Shown piece after piece: positions 13,871 through 25,181 of a stretch of 64,000 nt of DNA. Origin of the DNA: Acanthamoeba sp. SK_2022b (Eukaryota; Discosea; Longamoebia; Acanthamoebidae); NCBI GenBank assembly GCA_027943245.1, contig JANDJZ010000043.1, forward strand, positions 80,323 through 144,322, written 5' to 3'. The translations under genes and the position numbers were made by a program. Every line of letters starts with the position of its first letter. Within the stretch, counting starts at the first letter, position 1. The notes under the pieces are model-generated. The model ran no database searches. It was not told the DNA's origin and worked only from the letters and a program-made list of their open reading frames with translations.

Positions 13871-16234
13871 ATGCAAGGTACCCGTCCGCTGCCCCTGGGC
13901 ACCGCACCAGCGTCGCCATGGGGCAAGCGTGGAACCGTAGCGCCCTGGCTTGCCAGTCCCTTACCCACGCCGCTGGACCCACCGCAAGACTCGCAGGCGG
14001 TCCAGGGCCGTGTGGAGGCGGGGGACATGTCGCCTGACGTGTCGCCAATTAACTCGCCCCTGGGCTCCCCCATCACTTCGCCTATAGCGTCGCCTCCGCT
14101 TAGCGCGGTGAAGTGGGAACCCGTGGATGAGCAGCAGGAACAGGAGCAGCGGCGACCATCCAGTAGCGTGCGCCCTTTGCTGGGCGGGCTCAAGAAGCCC
14201 CTGTTGCTACCAATACCGCCAGCTGGCCTCAAGAAGCCTCAGGGGTATACTGCCGCAGCTCGCATGCCCAGTTCAGCTTCGACCACGTACCCTCAGTGCG
14301 GCCAAGGGGAACGAAGAATGGAAGAGCGCCGGAGAGCAAGGCTTGAAGCGGAAGCTTGAACCACTTCCCAGCGGCCTCAACCAGAGCAGGAGGGCCGAGG
14401 TCCCCTTCTTCAAGAAGGCCCGCGGTGGCGGTCAAGATGCACAGTCTGAAGATGGCGACAACAGGTCGCCTCACCGTTGCAAAGTGGAGGCCAAGTCGCC
14501 GCGGTTGCTGCCTCTTGTGCCCATATCTCGAGCTACTCCTTCACCTGCACCTTCGCCATCACCTGCTTCATCACCCACACAGCCCACTACGCCACCCAAC
14601 CGCACCGCCGATGAACTGTCGTGCAACAGGGGAGAGGAGGGACAGCAGGACGATCCTGAGCTCAGAGAGGTGGTCAACAAACTCCTGTCATCACCCGCCT
14701 ACGCAGCCTCTGAGCATCTTCTGTGTCCGCTTACCCGCGAGGTCATGTTTGACCCCGTATTTGCAGAGGTTCGGCTCCTTGACACTCCACAGCGGGCTCG
14801 CACAAATGTCATTGACGAAAGTGCGAGCAGGATGGCTTCACATACGAAAGGAAGGCTATCGAATCCTGGATCAAGCACCGCCTGCCATCGGAAAGCTCGA
14901 GCGACATCAACCGGGCTGTGTTGGGTCCTAACGGCGACCAAGTGTCCCTAGCGGCCTTGCGTTCCAACAAGTTCGTACAGATTGCGGTCGAGCGCTGGCG
15001 CCGCAAACGGCAAGCGGTGGAGTTCCTTTTGCCCTCTGGCACCAGTGAACTGGCCATCGCCATACGTTTGTGCGGCACACTGGAGCAGGTCAGTGCCTTT
15101 CAGAGGAGCCACTTCGAGAAAGCCCAGCGGCTCCACCAGATCGAGCTTGAGCTGCGCGAGGTGCAGCGGAGGGAGCACGAGACACTCCGAGCGGCCGCAG
15201 CAACGGAAGAGCACGCTGCAGCCAATGAGCTGCGCATATACGCGATCGACAGGCAGCTGAGAGAACTCACTAGCGAGCTGGACCAGCTGCGAACAAAGCA
15301 CGCTGGCGAAACGGAGAAGCTGGCCTCGCTCCAACTGGAGGCTGCATCCCTTAGTGATCGCACCAAGTCTCTGCAGCACTCAGGGTATGCAAGCCCCACA
15401 CTCACGCAGGGTCAATGGCTCAATAGGGGGTGGCCCAGGGCGTCATTGTTCTGCGAAGCGGAGGAATCCAAAGCCCAACTGGATAATGTATGGTGCCAAA
15501 GCATCTCCCATCGGGCGCAGCTTGAAGACGCCAGACGACGGGGCCACCTCATGAACAAGCTTATCGACGATCACCCTGACTTGGCTTCGGTGCTGCGGCG
15601 AAAAGTTGAGCTGTCATCGGTCGGTCTGGACGAACTACGGAGGGAGATAGACACCATACAGCAGGGGCTCGCCGAGGACATCTGTCGTGGGTCACGGTAC
15701 CACCCTGCCGCAGTGTAAGATTAAGTTTGGTGGTCTAAGTAGTGTATCTGCAGCACTGCACTGGGCAGTGAGTCAAATCGCATGGAACTGCTGTTGCGAG
15801 CTTGCGATCTTGGTTCGCGCGAAGCTCGGTATCTGCTGGGTAAGTGCTACATGCGGTGCGGTGATAACGAGTCTAGGGTAAGCTCCCCACCACGTGACTG
15901 GCGAAGTGTCTCACACAATCTTCGTATAGGCCAAAGCGGTGGCCAGCTTCATGCAGATCGCCGCTGATGGCTCGGAGCAAGATATATGGGCTACCAAGGC
16001 AATGTACCGTCTTGGCTTGTGTCACCAGCAAGGGATACATGTAGCGGCTGATCCGTCGGTCGCCTTCTGCTACTTCTCCAGTGCTGCTGATCGGTGCGTA
16101 GGAATGTGGTTTCACATGATATCATCGTGGCCTAACGGAAAGAGGCAGAGGACACACTCGAGCCCAGTGTATGGTGGACAGGGCGGAGTGATGGCTCGTG
16201 AATTTGGTCATCCACTCCCAAATACAATTCGGTA
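13871..16234 (+). CDS. U-box / coiled-coil / Sel1 protein, copy A (short Sel1 array)
   Basis: The start is set at ATG 13871. An N-terminal disordered Ser-Pro region contains MSPDVSPINSPLGSPITSP. A 52-nt intron (14245-14296) restores frame into a basic linker. The U-box follows (HLLCPLTREVMFDPVFAE, spliced to DGFTYERKAIESWIKHRL) and ends ERWRRKR. A coiled coil of about 200 residues and one or two Sel1-like repeats (LLLRACDLGSREARYLLGKC; YFSSAADR) complete it. The U-box binds E2 enzymes, so I infer an E3 ligase with a Sel1 partner-binding tail. It is paralogous domain by domain to the next gene, but the last Sel1 exon (SGHAAAQ...) has no counterpart, so the C-terminus at 16234 is uncertain. Confidence 0.7.
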
Positions 16235-16565
16235 ACGCACAGAGACTAAGCTGCACAACTGGCCGGTTCACAAAGGCAGTATCTAGACAGAGACCTTCAG
16301 TACACTGCAAACGTTGATGGACGGGGAAAGGAGTGTGTTTTTCCAAATAAAGGCCGGGTCGTCGTAAAAAGAAAATAACCATTTTTTACAGAAGGGACAG
16401 CGCAGCGCGAAAGATATGAGACTTTTTTCTTGCGCGGCCTAAGATAAGTTCCCAACAGGGTCTGTTTTTGTATGTAAGACCTGCTCAATTGGGATGTTTT
16501 GTTTGTTAATCGTGTTCAGAACCTGCTGAACTTGTCCGCCGCAGGAAGTTTTGGTTGCGGTTTTG
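16235..16565. other. Intergenic between the two U-box paralogues
   Basis: I see no coding signal, and nothing like the missing last Sel1 exon of copy A. It should hold the 3' end of copy A and the promoter of copy B. Confidence 0.5.
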
Positions 16566-19339
16566 ATGAAGCCAGCACGTAGGTCCATGGGCAACTCACC
16601 GTTGTGGGGCAAGTTGCCGGCAGGGCTGCCGCCACTGCCGAAGTCGCCGAACAAACCTCCTCTCCCCGCTTCTCCTGCTCCTCTTCACCACAGCCCCCCT
16701 ACTGTCAGCCCCCTCCGACAAGACAGAGTCCCTGACGAATGTGGCGAGCTTGAGGACTTTCCTGACATGTCTCCCATCAACTCCCCTATCACCTCGCCCA
16801 TATCCACCCCGGTCCTCGTCGGGTCTGGCGTTCTGCCTGACTACGAGGAGGTGGAGGGTACCTTCGAGCAGTTGCCCAGCATCATCGAACAGGTTCAACA
16901 GCACCTCCAACCACACCAGCTGAGCGTTGCCACCCCGAAGACCGCCGACAGCTGCCCCGACAGAAAACGAAAACGACCCCGCGATATGATGAGCCCGAAG
17001 AAGACTTCCCCCACGTCTTCAACACCTTCTTCCTCCTCAGCCATCCCTCCAGCTTTGCCGGTAGTTGCTTCCATCCCCTCCTTCGCCTCTAGCCACGCCA
17101 ACCACACACAAGTCCAGAACAACGGAGCGGCAACCAGCGAACAAAGCGGCAATGATCACAAAAGCATGCAGACACGAGGCATTGGTAATGATCAGGGGAG
17201 CGCACCACCGCCCTCCAAGAGAGGCAGGCCGGCCAGTGGCACTGGGTCGTCCGTTCATGCGTTTGCTGCATCTCCGACCTTGGCCACGAAGCAACCGTCC
17301 ACTGGCCTTCCTTCACCTCGCATCCAGCCCGGCCTGGACCAGGTTAACCAGGAGGAACCGGCGTTTGTGGGAGCGCTCACGGAGCTACTCAACTCACCCA
17401 TGTACAAGGCGCCCCAGCATCTCCTGTGCTCGCTCACAAACACTGTAATGGAAGACCCAGTCATTGCCGCCGGGGTAACTACCTCCCTCACCACTGCTGG
17501 GTCTTTGCCTGACTCTCTTTCTCTGCATAGGACGGCTACACATACGACAGAAAGTCGATTGAGGGCTGGATCAGACAGCGACTGCCGGCCGATGGCATCA
17601 ACAACGACGTGCCCGTGCCCGGGCCTCATGGCGACCTTGTGTCTTTGTCGGGGCTCATCCCCAACCGCTCCACCAGGGACGCAGTCAATCGCTGGCGTCG
17701 CCGCAGGAAGGTGTTGAAGAAGACTATCCGGCAGGACTTCAGTGAGTCTGCTGTGGCACGTAGGCTGCGAGATAGTCTGAGCGACCTTCGTGCACGCGAG
17801 CTAGGGAACTTTGAGCACGCTCAGCGGCTGAGCGGAATCGAGAGCGAGCTGGTCAAGCTGCACGAGCAGGCCGAGCAGCTTTGCCGCGCGGGTGAGGAGA
17901 ATGCAGGACTCATCGTCCAACAGGCGGCCGTGGTGGCGCAACACGACTCCCACATAGGAGAGGCGGAGGAGCAGCTGCGCGAGCTGGCTCGCCGACTCGA
18001 GGCGTTGAAGGCGGCGCAGGAGAACGAGAAGCGCAGACTTGAAGCCCTCCAGCAGGAAGCTGTCTCGATCCAGCACGAGACGGACTCCCTGCAGAAGAGC
18101 TCCGAGACCCTCAAGCAATCCGGGTGCGTACCTGCAGGTTGGTGGCTGTTGGGTGTAGGGCGACCCTGCTTAAGAAGGGTCTTATTGGCACAGGGCGGCG
18201 TTGATACAAGAACGGGAGGAGAAGAAGGTCGAGCTGGAGCGGAAGTGGGGAGAAAGCCTGGCCTGCTTCGCTCAGTACTATGAGTCCCGTAAGCTCGGTG
18301 CCGAACTGCAGCATGTTATCGAGGAGCATCCGGACTCGCGTAGCCTGCGTCAGAAGCTCGATCGCTCGAACCATGACCTAGAGACCGTTCGCAAGGAGAT
18401 CACTGACCTCCAGAACACCCTAGCCACCGAACTATGTTGCCGTGCCAGGTGCCAACTTGTCCACTGGAGCTAGAGGGGGTAATGCCTGGTGTGCTGACCT
18501 GGGGTCTGGGCAGGTTGTTGGACTCGGAGGACCCGACCAGGATCGAGATGCTCCAGCACGCCTGCGATCTAGGCTCAACCGAAGCGCAGTACAAGCTAGG
18601 CAAGCATTACCTGCGTCTCGAGGAAGACCAGGAAGACCAGGTCTCGACACGTCACCGCCCTGCCTGTCACATGTGACATAGGAGTGTTTGACGCTAAACA
18701 TGATCACATGGCAACGCACACTACACAGGCCAAGGCGCTAGCTTATTTCATGAAGGTAGTGTCATCGGGGCTCGAGGAGACGGGGCACATCCGATCGGGC
18801 TTGAGCATTCAGGAGAGCGCCCTGGTCAGCAAGGCCCTCTACAACGTCGGCCGATGCCACCGCCGCGGAGTGGGCGCCCCCGCCGACCGCGTCCTCGCCT
18901 ACCGCTACTTTGCCATGGCTGCCGACAGGTACGGACGGTGTAGCGCCATGCAGTAGCGTGAGTGTTGATGCTGAGAAGGGTGAGCCACAGCGGACATGCG
19001 GCAGCGCAAAACATGATGGGGGACGCCTACAACGAGGTAGACGGCGTGTTTCCGCGCGACGTGGAGATGGCCTTCAAGTACTTTGAGAGGAGCTCGGCCC
19101 AGGGCGACAAGATGGCCACCTACAACTTGGCTATCCTCTACCAATCCGACGAGATCAAGGCCAAGGACGACAGACACGTGCGCGCCCTCCCTTGTCTCAT
19201 CGCCGTCCGCTCCCTAGGTGCGTGGTGGGTGAGGATCACGATTCGGTCATCGTCCCGGCTGGCGTCGTTGCCCTGCTTGCTCTGCTGGGCGGCGATGTTT
19301 TCCACCTGCTCCTTGATCCACTTCAGCTCCTCCTCGTGA
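16566..19339 (+). CDS. U-box / coiled-coil / Sel1 protein, copy B
   Basis: ATG 16566 (MKPARRSMGNSPLWGK). A disordered N-terminus carries MSPINSPITSPISTP, as in copy A, and basic Ser-rich stretches (KRKRPRDMMSPKK). The U-box is HLLCSLTNTVMEDPVIAA spliced to DGYTYDRKSIEGWIRQRL, with the family's PNRSTRDAVNRW end. A long coiled coil follows, then three Sel1 repeats: MLQHACDLGSTEAQYKLGKH, ALYNVGRCHRRGVGAP and AAAQNMMGDAYNEVDGVFP. I infer an E3 ligase. The frame stays open to 19339, but the real end is unclear: past DEIKAKDD the sequence overlaps the antisense metallophosphoesterase and loses Sel1 character. Confidence 0.75.
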
Positions 19340-20070
19340 AAGGCGTTCGTGTCGTCCACGCTCAGCCTGTCCATGCACGTGAGGCTATGTGCGGCGCCCT
19401 CTCTTCTGCGCACCGGAGAAGGTCAAGAGGGAGACGTGCCTGGTCTTATTGTATTTGATGTTGTAGTAGTCATTTACCATGCGCGACGCCTCTGCTCCTT
19501 CCTGCTCCCAGTGAGTGGACCCCACTAGGCCACTAGCCCCGTGACGACACGGCACAGTACGGCACGCACAGCACACAAACGTACACTCTCAGGTATGTGT
19601 GTCCACAGCGTGCAACCCAGTAGCCATACGCTCTCCTTCTCCTGCACGTGTGCAACCGATGAGGCCATTTACAGACACGAACATGTAGCAGGCTCTCGTA
19701 CAAGCCGGACGGCGGTGCGGTCGAGGAAGACGAGCTTGTCGGGACGCAGGGCGCACACGCCGGCGATGATGGGTTTCACCTTTTCGTAGTGGCCCTTGTA
19801 GAACTCGTGGTTGCCCGCCAGCACGAAGATGCGCTCCCAGCCCTGTTCCCTCTCATCTCTTGCCGACGCACAGAAGGGTCGATCGGCAAGCTGGAGAAGG
19901 AAGCGCTGGTAGTCCGAGCCCACGTGCGGGTAGCCAATGTCGCCCAGAAGGGCCAGGTAGGGGGCGGTGGCAGGCACCTCCGGCAACTTCCCTTCTCTCA
20001 TCTCCAAATGCACGTCGGATAAAATCTGCAATCGAAATTGCGGCTTAGAGCCACCTTGTTCAGCCTCCAT
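19138..20070 (-). CDS. Calcineurin-like metallophosphoesterase, C-terminally short
   Basis: ATG 20070. Three or more exons carry the metal-binding motifs in order: ILSDVHLE, LLGDIGYP, VLAGNHEFY and ILTHHAPR. An internal exon (THWEQEGAEASRMVNDYY) fits the family between GNHE and THHAP. The frame stops at 19138 about 22 residues after THHAPR, so the final G-H-x-H motif that completes the dimetal site is not encoded. The 3' end overlaps the antisense U-box gene by about 200 bp. It is either a truncated enzyme or a pseudogene. It is divergent from the GMF gene, 193 bp away. Confidence 0.65.
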
Positions 20071-20262
20071 CTCCAGGCCAGAGCACTGTCTCCCTGTGAT
20101 TTTGATTCGATTAATAAAATTAAAATTCAATTGTAAAGTGTAAATATTTGCCACTTAGAAAAAGGAAATGAAAAGGGAACGCGACCACTGTCGACACTGC
20201 TAGCTCTCTATTTCGCCCACCTACCTCCGCCGAGCAGCCGCTAATCCCTACAAGCAACAAGA

Positions 20263-20969
20263 ATGTTCATGCAACTGCCGGTGCGTTGTCGTGTCTCGCG
20301 TTTGATTGCAGATTTGTCTTAATGTTGCATCCTGTGCAGCAAGAGGGGGGTCAGACCACGACTTGCACCGTGAGCGAGGATGTGAAGACCAGGTTCAAGG
20401 CTTTCAAGACCGGCAAGAACCAGGCCAACAACGCCTTCATCAGTACCTACCCTCTTCAACGATTCCGACGATCAACCTTTTTTTTAACCCTCTAGGGTGC
20501 GTGCAGTGAAGATCAACCCTACCGCTCTTGAAGTTGTCGTGGAGAACCTCCTCGAGAACGTTTCGATCAGCGAGATTGCCGACGAGCTCCCTGAGTCGGC
20601 TCCTCGCTACATCGCCTACAGGTACACCACTTTTCCCCAATCTGTACGCACATCACTCGCCGGACCTTAGACTTGAACCCACGCACAGCTACAAGTGGGT
20701 ACACGACGATGGCCGTGTGTCGTTCCCCCTGGTGTTCGTCTTCTACTGCCCCAAGGGCATCAACACCAAGCTCAACATCCTTTACGCTAGCACCAAGCCT
20801 GTCCTCACTGAGGCCCTTCAGGTCCAGAAGGTTCGTCTTCTTCCCCTTCTCCTGCAACTGAAGGACATTATTGACACGCAACGCCACCAACCAATAGCTC
20901 TTCTCGGTCGCTACCACCGAAGAGCTCACGGAGGAGTGGCTCAAGGACAAGCTCGCCTTCTTCAAGTAA
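20263..20969 (+). CDS. GMF: Glia maturation factor homologue (ADF-H domain)
   Basis: Exons join to a protein of about 140 residues: TCTVSEDVKTRFKAFK, ISEIADELPESAPRYIAY, SYKWVHDDGRVSFPLVFVFY and a C-terminus EELTEEWLKDKLAFFK. This matches GMF closely (EELPERQPRF, YKYQHDDGRVSYPL and LTEEWLREKLGFF are the animal equivalents). GMF binds Arp2/3 and debranches actin filaments. The first exon is short; ATG 20263 followed by a GTGCGT donor is my choice, and 20269 is an alternative. The stop is TAA at 20967. Confidence 0.85.
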
Positions 20970-21217
20970 TCCTCCCGTCCTAACTTGTAGACTTCGTGTA
21001 CACTCTACACCACCTCCCAATACATCACCTCTCGTGTATTACTATCACTTCTACTTTTGCCTGCGCCATCTCTTCATGTAAAGGGGCTTGCTTATGGACT
21101 GGGGATGTCTTGTTTTTCAATATCTGTCCCTTCTTCCTCGAAGAACTCTCTCACATCACCTTCCTCGTCTCTATCAACACCTCTTCACACGAAAGCACTG
21201 TCCAATGACTGGGGGCC

Positions 21218-22045
21218 TCACTCTTCGCTCTTGGGCTCCTTGTTCTTCTTCCCCTTTCCTCCCTTCTTCGACGCCGCCATATCACTTCCTTTCCCTTTAC
21301 CGCTGCTTTCTTCTTCGCCGTCCGCGACCTTCTTCTTTTTCTTCTTCTTGCTCTCCTTCTCTTCACCAGCGTCCTTGGCCTTCGTCTCCTCTGGTTCGGC
21401 GGGCGTCTTCACGATGGTGGGGATCTTCCTGGCATCGTCGTCCACCTTTTCCTTGCCCTTGCCCTTGCCCTCCTCTTCCGCCTCAACGTGCTTCTCCTCG
21501 TCGTCGACGGCCTTCTTCTCGGTCGAGCCTTCGATTACCCACTCGTCCATTTCCTGCGGCACCTCGAACGTCGGCCGCGGCTGTCGCGTAGCAAGAAGCA
21601 AAGAAGATGCGCAACAAAATCAAATCATCATGAGACTTGCCGGCTCCGCTACGGCCAGCAATAAAAATAAAGAAATGAAACGAAGACGACGGAGACGAAG
21701 AAAGAAGGCCGGGAGGGGTACCGAGTAGGTAGAACGGAGCCGGGGCGAAGTGTTTCGGCCACTACCCAAATCACGAGGGCTCAAGCTCTGCGTGTAATAC
21801 AAGTGTCAGTATGGACTGTGCTGTGGGAGATAGCAAGCCGGCAGTACCTTGGCACCATTGTCGCGAGGGGACTTTGAGTCTCGTGGTGTCTTGCCATCTC
21901 GCGGTGTCTTCTTCGATTTCGAGTCCTTCTTTTCGGACTTCTTATCTTTCTTGTCCTTCTTGTCCTTGAGCTTCGTCAAATCGAGATGTTGTTCCGCCTT
22001 GGCCTTTGTCTCCTTTTTCTCTTTCTTCTCCTTCTTCGCGTTCAT
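21218..22045 (-). CDS. Lys/Glu-rich low-complexity protein
   Basis: ATG 22045 (MNAKKEKKEKKETKAKAEQH). The first exon is almost all Lys, Glu, Asp and Ser, with TPRDGKTPRDSKSPRD repeats. Two more exons give SPRDLGSGRNTSPRL and a block containing FEVPQEMDEWVIEGS, which is the least biased part. The C-terminus is polylysine-rich (KKKKKKK) and ends EPKSEE. No known domain. Repeated SPRD/TPRD motifs suggest proline-directed phosphorylation. Probably nuclear or ribosome-associated by composition only. Confidence 0.6.
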
Positions 22046-22358
22046 CTTCCCTTCTGGCCAGCGTACTCTCGCTTCCTAACGGACAAAACGGAAAGAAGCG
22101 CCTTGGTTCGTGCCCCAAGAGCAACCGCCAGAAGGGAAGCCCAAATAATTGTTTGTCATAAAACGGATATTAATTGGCAAAAAAAGAAAAGAGATAAAAA
22201 AAGCATATTTCCTGCAAGGAAAAAGGCAATAAATCAAAATGAGGAAGGCGGCCTGGTCGTAGGTGGAATGTCGCAGATAAAAGAGGGAGCAGACCTACGG
22301 CAGATCGGACGCGCATCGCGCGGATATCGAGCGTTGCTGGCCGGTCACGCCTATCAGC
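22046..22358. other. Divergent intergenic region with AT-rich core
   Basis: 313 bp between the Lys-rich gene (minus) and the universal stress gene (plus). The 22140-22245 part is A-rich, with no coding signal. It probably holds both promoters. Confidence 0.5.
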
Positions 22359-23467
22359 ATGTCTCTCAAGCCCGGCCTCGTCCAGGCGGCCTGTGCGCAT
22401 TCATACACAACACAACCCGAGAACAGCAAGCAAAAGCACACGATGTTCAAGTGGATGGTGGCATTGGATGGGTCGGACAACGCACGGGAGGCGTTCTACA
22501 CGTGTCTCGCTCTCATGGACAAGAGGCGAGACGACCTATTCCTCGTCACCACCGTGCAGAGCACTCCCCTCTCCCTCGGTACGTGCGTGCCATGGGAGCC
22601 CTCACAACTCCAAGTTGTGCTGCTGTTGTTGGTGTTGACTGAGGCGACGGCGGGAATGATGTGGGCGGTGGTAGGCGGGTACCAGAGATACAGCGATGAG
22701 ATTGAAGAGACGCACAGGAAGTACCTGCTCCAGTACAGCCGCCGCTGCGACGAGGAGGGCGTGAAGAACTACAAGCCCATCCTCGCGCGCGGGAGCCAAA
22801 TCGGGCGCATGATCTGCGCCGCGGCCGAGCAGAAGAACGTCGACTTCCTGGTTGTCGGCCGGCGCGGCATGAACCGGTTCTCGCGGCTTCTCACCGGCTC
22901 CACCTCCAAGTACCTCTTGGAGAACGCCCCCTGCAACGTCATCGCAGTCAAAGGCACCACGCGCCGCGTCCTCCACCGATTGCTCGAAGTGTTGTGTGCG
23001 TGTGTGGTCTGACGTTGCAGGCGCATGTGTGCAGGCTACTATCTGACGGAAGAGCATGACGCGAGCGCAGCGGAGATCCAGAAGCTGGAGGAGCAGGAAA
23101 GGCAGAGGCGCATGCAGGAAGACCTGGGCAAGAGCGAGGAGCACTACTGCTCCAGGGACGAGATCAAGGAGATCGAAGAACGCGAGAGGATCAGACGCAT
23201 GAGGCACGCCTCACACACGCACGCACAGCTTCACACAACAACATAACAGACTAGTGAGCCAGAGAGGCCATGCTAATGATGACGGCGATGATGATGCGCA
23301 GGGAGAGGGAGGACGAGTCCACGCGCGTTAGGCAGGGCGAGCAGACGGCGGGTATGATCAGGCACCTGAGGGAGCTCGAGGAAGAGAGGACGAGGCGTGG
23401 CGGGCCGCAGGAGCAGTACGGCGGCAGGCTGGGCGAGAGGATTGAGAAGCTCCAGACCTATGAATGA
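22359..23467 (+). CDS. Universal stress protein with charged coiled-coil tail
   Basis: The Usp domain starts KWMVALDGSDNAREAF. After an intron it ends with the ATP-binding signature VVGRRGMNRFSRLLTGS (G-x2-G-x9-G-S) and CNVIAVKG. About 110 further residues of Glu/Arg/Lys-rich helix follow (IQKLEEQERQRRMQED; EIEERERIRRMR; RHLRELEEERTRR) and end KLQTYE. ATG 22359 and ATG 22443 share a frame; 22443 is immediately before the domain and may be the true start. Usp proteins bind ATP in stress responses. The tail is not part of the family core. Confidence 0.8.
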
Positions 23468-23740
23468 AGCTCCCCCTGGACAACCTGGCGCCAACCGTGA
23501 CCGCGCGAGAGGGCAGCAGCGCTCGCCACGAGAGCATAGAGCAGGGAAAGCACGGATAAAGCGAGCTTTATCGCATGAAAGTTGAAGCTGTGTGTGCGTG
23601 CCGCAGTGTCTGCATAGCAGTCTCAACACGTATGCGTGGAAACGAAAAAGAGCAAAATTGCGACTGAATAACTAAATGACGGTGGTGAATCGCAGCGATG
23701 GGGGTGTTGCGCATGGTAGTAGGGAAGGCCCTCCACCCTT

Positions 23741-24877
23741 TTACTTGCTGATGGCATTCACGAGCCTGTGTTGATAAGCAAGTGATTAGAATGAAAAGAC
23801 CCACCCACGCAAGCACTGACTGGATGATTGAAGAGGAGAGGCCACGCACCAATCCAATCCCTCGTGCAAACCTTAAAAGGCAAGAGGCGTAGGGGGCACA
23901 AAGTGGAGGCGAATAAGGTCAGTGTTGGCAGACGAGGGAGTTCAAGTAACTGTGGGCGTGCGCGTTGAAAGGAGGCGCAGAGCAGGGCAGGCAGGGCAAC
24001 TGTTGGCGTACCGTGTCCCTTGATGGCCGAGGTCTTGAAAATGGCCCACTGCCTCTGCTTGAGCGTGTCGAGGCCCAATGCGTTCGACACTGCACCGGCC
24101 ATGGCGCATTGAGATTGAGCGAGGCTCGCTTTGGAGGAAAACCAACAACGACAGCGCGTACCCTCTGCTTCGGTGAGCGCTCCCGGTAGGTCCTGCTTGT
24201 TGGCAAACACCAGCAGAGCTGCCGTCTTCAACTCCTCCTCCTGTCCTCCCACAAACGTGAGTGCACACCTCAACACTTGGCACAAGCTTGCAAGGAAGGT
24301 GGCCAATACGTTGAGCATGGCCATAAGTTCGTCCTTGGAGATGCCCAGTCGCTCCGAATCAGAGCTATCCACGACGTAGATGACCGCTGTCGCGTTCTTG
24401 TAGTAGCATCGCCAGTATGGCCTAACACCGACGTCGACGCATGCCGTCAGAAAGTAGTGGACGGGACGTGCACAACAAGGCACGTGGGTGCTCCACGTAC
24501 CGAATGGAAGTCTGGCCGCCCAGGTCCCACACCTGGAACGTGACGTTCTTGTAGGTGACCGTCTCCATGTTGAAACCGATTGCTGTGCGGTGCGTGCAGG
24601 CACCAGATGCGCCCAGATTGATTAGATGGAGAGCTGCGAAGCGGGCGGGTGTGGGCACGGGCTGCAGCGTACTGGGAAGGGTGGAAACCACCTCGCCGCA
24701 CTGCAAGCGGTAGAGGATGGTCGTCTTGCCAGCACCGTCAAGGCCGAGGATGAGGATTCGTATATCCTTGTCCCAACCAAAAAATCGCGAAAACAGACTC
24801 GAAAACAAGTTGCCTGAATCTTTCCGGTAAGTCACCCACGATCCAACAGAGGGGTCAAAATCAACAACGCACCCATG
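23741..24877 (-). CDS. ARL1: ADP-ribosylation factor-like GTPase ARL1
   Basis: Seven exons. The first is only ATG-G at 24877, spliced to give Met-Gly-Asn, so the myristoylation Gly2 is created across the intron. G1 is GLDGAGKT; switch regions are [10 protein letters not shown] and [11 protein letters not shown]4 is [10 protein letters not shown]; the G5 region is [27 protein letters not shown] and the last exons (LHEGLDW, LVNAISK) match ARL1 better than ARF1 or ARL2. ARL1 acts at the trans-Golgi, recruiting GRIP-domain golgins. The gene sits tail-to-tail with the stress-protein gene. Confidence 0.9.
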
Positions 24878-25181
24878 TCGTGTCTGTCCGGCTGGCGTTA
24901 TCGAAGCGAGCCCGTGTGTGTTTTTTTCGTTCGTTTCTTTTTTGTTGGCTTCAAAGAAACTTCGTGCCAATTGTTACTAACGGCTGCACAAAACCGACTT
25001 CAGTCGGTCTTCGCAGTCAGTCGGTCTTTCACTGGGCAATCCTCTAAGCTCAAACTCCCCCAATGGGTCGCGTCCATTACTTGTAAGTTTTTTTGTCTCT
25101 CTTTTTGAGAACGTAAAGCCCAGCGCCTGAGACCGAGAGCTGCCTTGCTTGAGGAGCAGCATCAGGGGGATCAATCCCTGA

